From assembly GCA_004555265.1 (NCBI GenBank), contig SFIQ01000024.1, forward strand, positions 1 through 13,405: DNA of 13,405 nucleotides, read 5' to 3'. This DNA is from Ruminococcus sp. (GTDB lineage Bacteria > Bacillota > Clostridia > Oscillospirales > Acutalibacteraceae). Shown in pieces: positions 1 to 5,386 of the stretch; the first letter of the stretch is position 1; each line of letters starts with the position of its first letter. The notes under the pieces were generated by a model. It saw only the letters and a program-made list of their open reading frames with translations. It did not search any database and was not told the origin of the DNA. Made by a program: the position numbers and the translations under genes.

Positions 1-34
1 TTCATCCTGAGCCAGGATCAAACTCTCTAAAAAA
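1..34 (-). rRNA. 16S ribosomal RNA, 5' end only
   Basis: Read on the minus strand, bases 26-1 begin with AGAGTTTGATCCTGGCTCAG, the near-universal 5' segment of bacterial 16S rRNA (the 27F primer site), followed by GATGAA. In Bacillus subtilis and Escherichia coli the mature end lies 7-8 bases upstream of AGAGTTTG, which puts it near base 34 here. The rest of the gene lies beyond the left edge of the window. Tandem promoters at 272-300 and 367-395 point toward it, so this is the start of an rRNA operon. Confidence 0.97.
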
Positions 35-43
35 TTGTATCAA

Positions 44-59
44 AACATCTTTCGATGTT
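44..59 (-). other. GNRA-capped hairpin just upstream of mature 16S
   Basis: On the transcribed (minus) strand the sequence AACATC-GAAA-GATGTT forms a perfect 6-bp stem with a GAAA tetraloop, about 10 bases before the predicted mature 16S 5' end. It could be a local fold in the pre-rRNA leader that guides 5' maturation or prevents misfolding. The stem is visible in the sequence; the role is inference. The longer RNase III processing stem that pairs the two flanks of 16S cannot be judged because the 3' flank is outside the window. Confidence 0.5.
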
Positions 60-244
60 CTAATCATTTCTTAAAGCGCTTTTTCGCTCTTTACTCTTTC
101 GTATCCGTTCTTCCCTCTCGGAAATCTCGAATTACTGTTCGTACTTTCGTACGCTAAAACTCTTCAAATCTTTTAATAGATTTTTCAGAATCTCGGGTTC
201 CTTTTGTCTTTCGTCGTTGTTTAATTTTCAAGGTTCAGGGGTTG

Positions 245-265
245 CCATCCGCATTTCGGGGATGG
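245..265 (-). other. hairpin at the predicted 5' end of the P2 rRNA transcript
   Basis: The minus strand carries CCATCC, a 9-base loop and GGATGG, beginning at or within a few bases of the start site expected 7 bases after the P2 -10 box. A transcript from P2 would therefore start with a 6-bp stem. Such 5'-terminal stems can protect RNA from 5'-end-dependent decay; that role is inferred. Confidence 0.45.
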
Positions 266-271
266 AAGTTT

Positions 272-300
272 ATTTTAACACTTCCGTGCCCGCTTGTCAA
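272..300 (-). promoter_or_regulatory. rRNA promoter P2 (sigma-A type)
   Basis: On the minus strand a perfect -35 box TTGACA (300-295) is followed by exactly 17 bases and a TAAAAT -10 box (277-272), five of six matches to TATAAT. The predicted start is near 265, about 230 bases before mature 16S. It is the promoter-proximal member of a tandem pair, the usual arrangement for Firmicutes rRNA operons. Confidence 0.85.
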
Positions 301-345
301 GAAGTTTTTTCGCAAACCCTTGTGTATCAAGCGTTCTGTTGTTCC

Positions 346-359
346 CTGTCTTGCGACAG
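346..359 (-). other. GNRA-capped hairpin at the predicted 5' end of the P1 rRNA transcript
   Basis: The minus strand reads CTGTC-GCAA-GACAG: a perfect 5-bp stem closed by a GCAA tetraloop, beginning one base after the start site predicted for P1 (G at ~360). With the stem at the P2 start this gives both rRNA precursors a hairpin at the extreme 5' end. The function is inferred. Confidence 0.45.
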
Positions 360-366
360 CTTTGAT

Positions 367-440
367 ATAATACCACAACAAAACGGCGATGTCAACACTA
401 AATTTTCAATTTTTTTGAATTTTTTTCACGGAAATTTTTG
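367..440 (-). promoter_or_regulatory. rRNA promoter P1 with AT-rich UP-like region
   Basis: On the minus strand a perfect TTGACA -35 box (395-390) lies 17 bases from a TATTAT -10 box (372-367), five of six matches to consensus. A start at G~360 fits the spacing. Immediately upstream (396-440) the strand is made of A and T runs, as in the UP elements that bind the RNA polymerase alpha subunits at rRNA promoters. It is upstream of and parallel to P2. Confidence 0.87.
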
Positions 441-565
441 CCAACAATATATTGTGTTTTCTCTGCACGGCGCATACAATTTTTGGACTGCGTTTTGTAT
501 ATTTTTACGGTTCAAAACAAAAACTATGCCTAAACGTCGCAGGTGAATGAAAGGCAGGAACAGTT

Positions 566-1270
566 ATGACCAAAAAGACGGATAAAAAAATTTTACGCCG
601 CCGCGTGCTTTCCCTATTGCTTGCCGTTGTACTGCTCGGCAGTATCGGCACGATTGCGGCAGTGCAATCAGGGGACAACAGCGTTTCGACGCTTTCCAAA
701 ATGGGCTCGCGCGGGGATGAGGTTCGCCGCATACAGCAAAAGTTGAAAAACTGGGGATATTACACGGGCAGTGTGGACGGGATTTACGGTACGCAAACAC
801 AGAGCGCCGTTCGCAAATTCCAGCGCGACAACGGATTGACCGTTGACGGCATTGCAGGCCCGAAAACGCTCTCCTATCTTGGTATCTCCTCGGGCAGTTC
901 CGGCAGTGGGCAGTACAACAGCAACGATGTGTATTTGCTTGCCAAGGTGATTGCCGCGGAGGCGCGCGGAGAATCTTATGTCGGGCAGGTCGCCGTCGGC
1001 GCGGTGGTGCTCAACCGCGTAGAGCATTCCTCCTTTCCCGATTCCATTGCAGGGGTTGTGTATCAGCCCGGCGCATTTTCGTGTGTGAACGACAGTAATT
1101 GGAGCGTAGCGCCGACGGCAGAGTCGCAAAAAGCCGCGCGGGACGCGATTAACGGCTGGGACCCGTCGGGCGGGGCGATATACTATTATAATCCCGCAAA
1201 AACCTCTAATCAATGGATTCGGTCAAGACCCGTGATTGTGACGATTGGCAGTCATTTGTTTTGCAAATAA
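566..1270 (+). CDS. sleB: Spore cortex-lytic enzyme, SleB-like (PG-binding + Hydrolase_2)
   Basis: A germination enzyme that would cut spore-cortex peptidoglycan; SleB family members are lytic transglycosylases acting on muramic-delta-lactam cortex. The 234-residue product has a basic N-terminus (residues 1-13), a hydrophobic segment at 14-34 that serves as signal peptide or anchor, a peptidoglycan-binding repeat at about 46-104 (GDEVRRIQQKL, DGIYGTQT, AVRKFQ), a Ser/Gly linker, and a Hydrolase_2 catalytic domain at 120-234. AEARGE at 131-136 carries the presumed catalytic Glu132; FSCVND, GWDPSGGAIYYYNP and RPVIVTIG are family hallmarks. The ATG follows GGCAGGAAC. The gene is the only one on the plus strand and diverges from the rRNA operon. 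No ypeB, the usual partner, follows. A CATACAA at 473-479 resembles a sigma-G -10 box, but I see no convincing -35, so the promoter is unresolved. Its presence implies a spore former. A vegetative cell-wall hydrolase of the same fold is the alternative. Confidence 0.9.
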   Translation: MTKKTDKKILRRRVLSLLLAVVLLGSIGTIAAVQSGDNSVSTLSKMGSRGDEVRRIQQKLKNWGYYTGSVDGIYGTQTQSAVRKFQRDNGLTVDGIAGPKTLSYLGISSGSSGSGQYNSNDVYLLAKVIAAEARGESYVGQVAVGAVVLNRVEHSSFPDSIAGVVYQPGAFSCVNDSNWSVAPTAESQKAARDAINGWDPSGGAIYYYNPAKTSNQWIRSRPVIVTIGSHLFCK

Positions 1271-1272
1271 AA

Positions 1273-1300
1273 ACAGGGCGGGCCTTTTAGCCTGCCCTGT
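1273..1300. terminator. Intrinsic terminator after sleB, possibly bidirectional
   Basis: ACAGGGCGGGC (1273-1283) pairs with GCCTGCCCTGT (1290-1300) over 11 bp with one G-U wobble and a 6-base loop, starting two bases after the sleB stop. Downstream on the plus strand the U-tract is weak (TGCCGTTTTG). On the minus strand the stem is followed by TTTTTATTTG, a better U-tract, so it could also stop transcription arriving from the GH30 gene. Confidence 0.75.
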
Positions 1301-1324
1301 TGCCGTTTTGAGACAGTAGGCGAA

Positions 1325-1372
1325 AATCTCGTTTGTTCTGTTTGAGATTCTTCACTTCGTTCAGAATGACAA
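1325..1372. repeat. Dispersed intergenic repeat of the 'HSERSEES' type
   Basis: The minus strand at 1371-1343 carries a sequence that translates in one frame to CHSERSEESQ. I recognise that peptide as a common spurious translation of short repeats scattered between genes in many bacterial genomes. A small inverted repeat (AATCTC 1325-1330 / GAGATT 1344-1349) and an ATTCT...AGAAT pair within it suggest a folded element. Its identity as a multicopy repeat rests on recognition of the motif and cannot be confirmed from one copy. Confidence 0.6.
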
Positions 1373-1515
1373 ATTGGGGTTTGTGGGGGTAATTTATACG
1401 GTAGGGCGGGGGCTTGCTCCCGCCGCGGGGTTTGAGGTGAATTAACGGCGGGAGCAAGCCCCCGCCCTACCCTAATCCTGTATTTCGTTCGTTCCACCCC
1501 CCTACAAACCCCAAT
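1373..1515. repeat. Nested palindromic (MITE-like) intergenic repeat
   Basis: Two nested inverted repeats share one centre. The inner arms, 1401-1425 and 1446-1470, are perfect 25-bp complements (left arm begins GTAGGGCGGGGGCTTGCTCC) around a 20-base loop. The outer arms, 1373-1390 (ATTGGGGTTTGTGGGGGT) and 1496-1515, are complementary apart from two extra bases in the right arm. The element lies in the gap between two converging genes and codes for nothing convincing. Terminal inverted repeats without a transposase suggest a miniature mobile or REP/BIME-like unit. Transcribed from either side it would form a very stable hairpin, but no U-tract follows, so it is not a standard terminator. Confidence 0.75.
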
Positions 1516-1561
1516 ATGCAGAAGCGGTCTTTGTGCCGTTCCTTTGGCTGTTGTACGGGCT

Positions 1562-2932
1562 TTATTTCAAAATCACCGTTGCAATGGATTTTGCGGGCGC
1601 GGTAAATTCGCTGACAAACGCGCCGCGGTATGCAGTTTGGCATTTTTCCGCCGCGGTGGAAACGACCGCAGTCATTTCGGAAAACGCGCCGTCCAAGATA
1701 AGGCTTTGTGCGCAATCCGCTTCGTTGACCGTAACCAGCACGGTTTCATTTTGCGGCGTTAAAAACGGAAATACATTAAAGCGGTTGCTTTGTTCGGGGA
1801 AAAATCCGATGTCCAACGCCTTTGCGCCGACGGGGATATATTTTGAAAAATGCGCCATCGCGTAATACCGTTCGGCAACCGACCATTCGCTGAAATCATC
1901 GCTTGCCGACAGAAACCCGTCGCTGTAATCCAAGTTGTCTTCTTTACGGCATATTTGATTGACTGCCACCCACGCCGTCCAACTTTCCGCACCGCCGTAC
2001 AGTAAATCCTGCCCGATGATGCGTGCGGTAATCAGTGCGCCTTTAAAATCGCGGGTATGGCTTTTGTTGGGCAGTTCGCACCATTCACTCATATCAAACC
2101 GCAGTTCGGGATGCTTTTCTACCAATTCCGTTTTAAATGTGCACCGCGCGGCGGGGTTGTCATCGTCATGATAGGAATGGTATGAGAACACTTCGAGCAC
2201 CTGCATCACGGTTTCGTCGGCGGTGAGCGCTTCCAAATATTCTGCTGTTTTGCCGCCCATTTCGCCGCTTTCGGGGCCGTAGAGTTTCACGGGGAGACCG
2301 CGCTTTAAAATTTCTTCGGCAAAAATATGAAAAACCTCGACCAATTCCTCGGTTTCGTAATGACAGCCCTCTTGCCAAACATAACTGCCGCCCCATTTCC
2401 ATTGTGGCTCGTTAATGGGGCTGATATATCGTACGGGCAAGCCCTCTTCCAAAAACTGTGCGGTCACGGTGAGCACATCGTCGGCAAATTTGCGGTAATT
2501 CGCTTTCGGCAGATTGCAGGTGTGATATAAAAGACTGCCCGAAGCCTGCCCCGTAGAGGTCAGCGCGTAATTCGGAGAATTCGCGAACAAAATCAGCGTG
2601 TCGATATTGCCTTTTGCAAGACAGCGGCGCATGAAGTCACGCGCGGTTTTGTCGGCGGAAAAATCATATGTACCCGTTTCGGCTTCACGGTCAAATTGAT
2701 AAAAACTTTCGGTTCTGCGCCACGGATTTTCCACACGGCAGTTGTCTTTGTCCGTACCGCCGCCGAGATTGTAGCGGTAGATATTCAGTTTTAACCCGCT
2801 GTCGCCGTACAACAGTTCGGCAATTTCCTCCGCCGCGCTTTGCGGCGCGCAGTATTGACTCCACCAGCAGGAAGACGCACCGAAGCCTTTGACGGTTTGC
2901 ATCGGTTTTGCGGTTTTGAGATGCAACAGCAT
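1562..2932 (-). CDS. Glycoside hydrolase family 30 enzyme, endo-beta-1,6-galactanase-like
   Basis: A retaining glycosidase of clan GH-A, 456 residues. Near the N-terminus is GFGASSCWW (17-24), the start of the barrel seen in GH30. SPINEPQW (171-178) contains the Asn-Glu pair on strand 4, making Glu175 the acid/base. MSEW (281-284) supplies the likely nucleophile Glu283. After about 365 the chain is a beta-rich tail typical of the GH30 side domain. The SPINEPQ form is closest to the GH30 branch containing endo-beta-1,6-galactanases, so beta-1,6-galactan or a related galacto-/glucooligosaccharide is the best guess; the substrate is inference. No signal peptide is present, so it should act in the cytoplasm on imported sugars, yet no transporter or regulator is adjacent. 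The ATG is preceded by AGAAAGGGTGG. An intrinsic terminator ends only about 20 bases upstream of the start codon, which leaves the promoter unexplained. Confidence 0.85.
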   Translation of the reverse strand: MLLHLKTAKPMQTVKGFGASSCWWSQYCAPQSAAEEIAELLYGDSGLKLNIYRYNLGGGTDKDNCRVENPWRRTESFYQFDREAETGTYDFSADKTARDFMRRCLAKGNIDTLILFANSPNYALTSTGQASGSLLYHTCNLPKANYRKFADDVLTVTAQFLEEGLPVRYISPINEPQWKWGGSYVWQEGCHYETEELVEVFHIFAEEILKRGLPVKLYGPESGEMGGKTAEYLEALTADETVMQVLEVFSYHSYHDDDNPAARCTFKTELVEKHPELRFDMSEWCELPNKSHTRDFKGALITARIIGQDLLYGGAESWTAWVAVNQICRKEDNLDYSDGFLSASDDFSEWSVAERYYAMAHFSKYIPVGAKALDIGFFPEQSNRFNVFPFLTPQNETVLVTVNEADCAQSLILDGAFSEMTAVVSTAAEKCQTAYRGAFVSEFTAPAKSIATVILK

Positions 2933-2950
2933 AGAGCCACCCTTTCTAAT

Positions 2951-2991
2951 AAAGAAAAAGCCGCGGCGGACAATTCCGCACAGCGGCTTTT
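2951..2991 (-). terminator. Intrinsic terminator of the gltX-glnS-membrane protein operon
   Basis: On the minus strand AAAAGCCGC pairs with GCGGCTTTT, and an inner GCGGA-ATTG-TCCGC stem stacks on it. The hairpin is followed by TTTTTCTTTATT. It begins about a dozen bases after the stop of the membrane protein gene and is a strong rho-independent terminator by form. Its U-tract runs almost into the ribosome binding site of the GH30 gene. Confidence 0.88.
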
Positions 2992-3002
2992 ACAGTTTGC
3001 AA

Positions 3003-3680
3003 TTATGCTTTTTTTGCGGATTTCGGCGGTTTGTCGCCGAGTGCAATTAACTTATTTGCCCCCGCCCAAAGCGCCATGGCGATAAACAGGAACAGCATCA
3101 CAAAATACCCTGTGGTCAGGCGAATGACCGAGAACGAATTTAAGCCTGCAAGCAAAGCGGTAATCAAAGAGGAATTGAAAAAGGCGGACAGATACATCGT
3201 GCCGTCCACCATCGGCGTTGCCGCGGCGTTAAAAGATATGTAAAGCGCAATCATCGACAACACCCCGCCGAGTGCGATGCACAGCGGTATGGTCTTTTTC
3301 TTGGAAAACACCGAAAAGAAGAATATCACAACCGCCAAAACGATTGCCAGCGTGAAGAATACCGCCACACAGATCAGCGCGGTTTGAATCGGTTCCAACG
3401 CTTGCCAAACACCCGAAATGTCACCCTCGCCGTTTTGCATCATCGGCAGGATTTGCTCCACAAAGCGCTGTATGCTCCACACCGATTCCGTGGCGCCGGT
3501 GTCGGTTGTGTTGCCGGAGAGTTGTGCCAGCCATTTAAAAATATCCGATTCCAAAATCGTATAGATATACTCGCAAAAATAGGCGGCAATCGGCACGCAT
3601 ACCGCCAAAACAGCCATGACGGCGCGATATAAAATATCTTTTGGCCCTTTATTCTGCTTGATTTGTTTTTCCTTTGCCAT
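3003..3680 (-). CDS. Uncharacterised four-helix membrane protein
   Basis: I do not recognise the family. The 225-residue product begins with a lysine-rich stretch (residues 1-14), followed by hydrophobic helices at about 16-40, 98-125, 130-150 and 187-213, and ends with a basic tail (KPPKSAKKA). A polar, Ser/Thr/Asp-rich loop of roughly 55 residues separates helices 1 and 2. With four helices and a positive N-terminus, both ends would be cytoplasmic and that loop extracytoplasmic. There are no recognisable catalytic motifs. The ATG at 3680 was chosen over a longer upstream reading because the TAAAGGAG ribosome binding site overlaps the glnS stop. It is the last gene of the gltX-glnS operon, 16 bases after glnS, and has a terminator right behind it. 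The link to tRNA charging may be only cotranscription. Confidence 0.8.
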   Translation of the reverse strand: MAKEKQIKQNKGPKDILYRAVMAVLAVCVPIAAYFCEYIYTILESDIFKWLAQLSGNTTDTGATESVWSIQRFVEQILPMMQNGEGDISGVWQALEPIQTALICVAVFFTLAIVLAVVIFFFSVFSKKKTIPLCIALGGVLSMIALYISFNAAATPMVDGTMYLSAFFNSSLITALLAGLNSFSVIRLTTGYFVMLFLFIAMALWAGANKLIALGDKPPKSAKKA

Positions 3681-3691
3681 TACAGTCGGTT

Positions 3692-3699
3692 CTCCTTTA
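3692..3699 (-). promoter_or_regulatory. Ribosome binding site overlapping the glnS stop codon
   Basis: TAAAGGAG on the minus strand: the first three bases are the glnS stop TAA, and AAAGGAG is the Shine-Dalgarno sequence of the membrane protein gene, 11 bases before its ATG at 3680. The overlap supports that start and suggests that translation of the two genes is linked. Confidence 0.75.
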
Positions 3700-5361
3700 C
3701 TTTCCCCACGAGGAATTGAGTGCAACCGTGCGGTTGAATATTATACTATCACTTTCCGATTTTTTGTCAACACAGAAATATCCCTTGCGCATAAACTGGA
3801 ACACATCGCCGGGGGCAGCGTCGCGCAAGCCACCCTCAACAAGACAGCCCTCCAACACGGTCAGCGAATCGGGGTTGAGATTGTCTTTGAAACTGCCGTT
3901 TGATTCGTCCGACGGATTTTCCGCATTAAACAGACGGTCATACAGTTTTACCGTGGCTTTGAAACTGTCCGCCGCACTGACCCAATGGATTGTGCCTTTC
4001 ACTTTTCTGCCGTCGGGGGAATTGCCGCCGCGGCTTTCGGGGTCATAGGTGCAGTGCACCGCCGTGACCTCGCCGTTTTCGTCGGTGTCGTACCCCGTGC
4101 ATTTCACAAAATACGCACTTTTCAGGCGGACTTCATTGCCGGGGAACAGGCGAAAATATTTTTTCGGCGGCTCCACCATAAAGTCCTCGCGCTCAATATA
4201 CAGTTCTTTCGAGAAAACCGTTTTACGCGTGCCCATTTCGGGGTGGGCGGGGTGGACTTCGATTTCCAAATCTTCGGTTTGCCCCTCGGGGTAATTGTCA
4301 ATAATCAATTTCAGCGGTTCGAGTACCGCCATGGCGCGCGGCGCGGTTTCGTTGAGCTCGTCGCGCACGCAGGACTCTAAAAGCCCCATATCCACCACGG
4401 AATACGCTTTGGAAACGCCGATTTTTTCACAGAAATTGCGAATGGCGGCGGCGGGGTAGCCTCTGCGGCGCATGCCGGAAATCGTCGCCATACGCGGGTC
4501 ATCCCAACCGTCTACAATGCCCTCGTTGACAAGCGCCAGGCATTTGCGCTTGCTGGTTAAGCAATAATTCAAATTCAAACGCGCAAACTCGATTTGGCGC
4601 GGGGGATTTTGAAGCCCCAATTCCCGCAAAAACCAATCGTACAGCGGGCGGTGATTTTCAAACTCCAACGAGCAAAGCGAGTGTGTCACGCCCTCTTTTG
4701 CGTCGGACAGCGGATGCGCAAAATCGTACATCGGGTAGACGCACCATTTGTCGCCCGTTTGGTGATGCGGAATGTGCGCAATGCGGTAAATGACAGGGTC
4801 GCGCATATTGAGGTTGGGCGACGCCATATCAATTTTCGCGCGTAAGACCTTTGCGCCGTTTGGGAATTCGCCGTCGGTCATACGGCGGAACAAATCGAGA
4901 TTTTCTTCCACGGAACGGTCGCGGTACGGGCTGTTTTTGCCGGGCTCTGTCAGCGTGCCGCGGTATTCGCGGATTTCGTCGGCGGTCAAATCGTCCACAT
5001 ACGCCTTGCCGTCCTCAATGAGTTTCACGGCACATTCATAAATGAAATCAAAGTAGCTCGACGCATACAGGCACTTGTCCCATTGAAAGCCGAGCCATTG
5101 GATATCCTCTTGAATAGACTCGACATATTCCATATCCTCTTTTTGGGGATTGGTGTCGTCAAAGCGCAAATTGCAGGTGCCGCCGTATTTTTTCGCCGTG
5201 CCGAAGTTGATGCAAATCGCCTTTGCGTGGCCGATGTGCAAATAGCCGTTCGGCTCGGGCGGAAAGCGGGTCTGCACATGGGTATACACGCCGTTTTCCA
5301 AATCCTCGTCAATAAAATCGTGGATAAAATTGGAAGCCATGACTTTTTCTTTTTCTTCCAT
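3697..5361 (-). CDS. glnS: Glutamine--tRNA ligase (GlnRS)
   Basis: Charges tRNA-Gln directly with glutamine in the cytoplasm. The 554-residue product has the length of the E. coli enzyme. It shows the class I signature FPPEPNGYLHIGH at 33-45 (HIGH at 42-45), the GlnRS-specific block YPMYDFAHPLSD and HSLCSLEFENHRPLYDWF around 209-244, and the KMSKS-equivalent LTSKRK at 268-273. The C-terminal ~210 residues form the two-barrel anticodon-binding region (EVRLKSAYFVKCTGY, GTIHWVSA). The start at 5361 is set by AAAAGGAG eight bases upstream; an internal ATG at codon 8 is a weaker alternative. The gene follows gltX by 25 bases and shares its promoter. Most Firmicutes lack GlnRS and make Gln-tRNA by GatCAB transamidation, so the gene was probably acquired by horizontal transfer in some ancestor; that is inference from family distribution. 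Confidence 0.96.
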   Translation of the reverse strand: MEEKEKVMASNFIHDFIDEDLENGVYTHVQTRFPPEPNGYLHIGHAKAICINFGTAKKYGGTCNLRFDDTNPQKEDMEYVESIQEDIQWLGFQWDKCLYASSYFDFIYECAVKLIEDGKAYVDDLTADEIREYRGTLTEPGKNSPYRDRSVEENLDLFRRMTDGEFPNGAKVLRAKIDMASPNLNMRDPVIYRIAHIPHHQTGDKWCVYPMYDFAHPLSDAKEGVTHSLCSLEFENHRPLYDWFLRELGLQNPPRQIEFARLNLNYCLTSKRKCLALVNEGIVDGWDDPRMATISGMRRRGYPAAAIRNFCEKIGVSKAYSVVDMGLLESCVRDELNETAPRAMAVLEPLKLIIDNYPEGQTEDLEIEVHPAHPEMGTRKTVFSKELYIEREDFMVEPPKKYFRLFPGNEVRLKSAYFVKCTGYDTDENGEVTAVHCTYDPESRGGNSPDGRKVKGTIHWVSAADSFKATVKLYDRLFNAENPSDESNGSFKDNLNPDSLTVLEGCLVEGGLRDAAPGDVFQFMRKGYFCVDKKSESDSIIFNRTVALNSSWGK

Positions 5362-5386
5362 AGTTTTAACTCCTTTTACAGGAAAT

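Larger units (their letters stand above)
34..265 (-). other. rRNA operon leader with boxA-like antitermination region
   Basis: This is the transcribed leader between the P2 start site (~265) and 16S. At 216-233 the minus strand reads CCTTGAAAATTAAACAAC, which resembles the boxA-type motif of Firmicutes rRNA leaders (B. subtilis has TTTGAAAACTAAAC). boxA recruits NusB/NusE for antitermination. Further short inverted repeats occur, such as AATCT-AGATT around 167-182 and GTAC-TTTC-GTAC at 140-151. I see no protein-coding gene in it. The boxA assignment is by resemblance. Confidence 0.6.

Noticed and set aside
217..546. 109-codon plus-strand frame between 16S and sleB
   Set aside because: It runs antisense through both rRNA promoters and the boxA-like leader, has no ribosome binding site and has the composition of translated AT-rich regulatory DNA.
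440..565. Forespore (sigma-G) promoter of sleB
   Set aside because: CATACAA at 473-479 resembles the -10 box, but I could not find a matching -35 at the right distance, so it is not listed as a feature.
1252..1497. 81-codon minus-strand frame containing HSERSEESQTEQ
   Set aside because: It covers the sleB terminator, the dispersed repeat and the palindrome, has no ribosome binding site, and matches the known pattern of spurious proteins translated from repeats.
3681..3725. 15-codon N-terminal extension of the membrane protein (MHSIPRGESKGEPTV)
   Set aside because: It lies within the end of glnS and would place the TAAAGGAG ribosome binding site inside the coding region; ATG 3680 is better supported.
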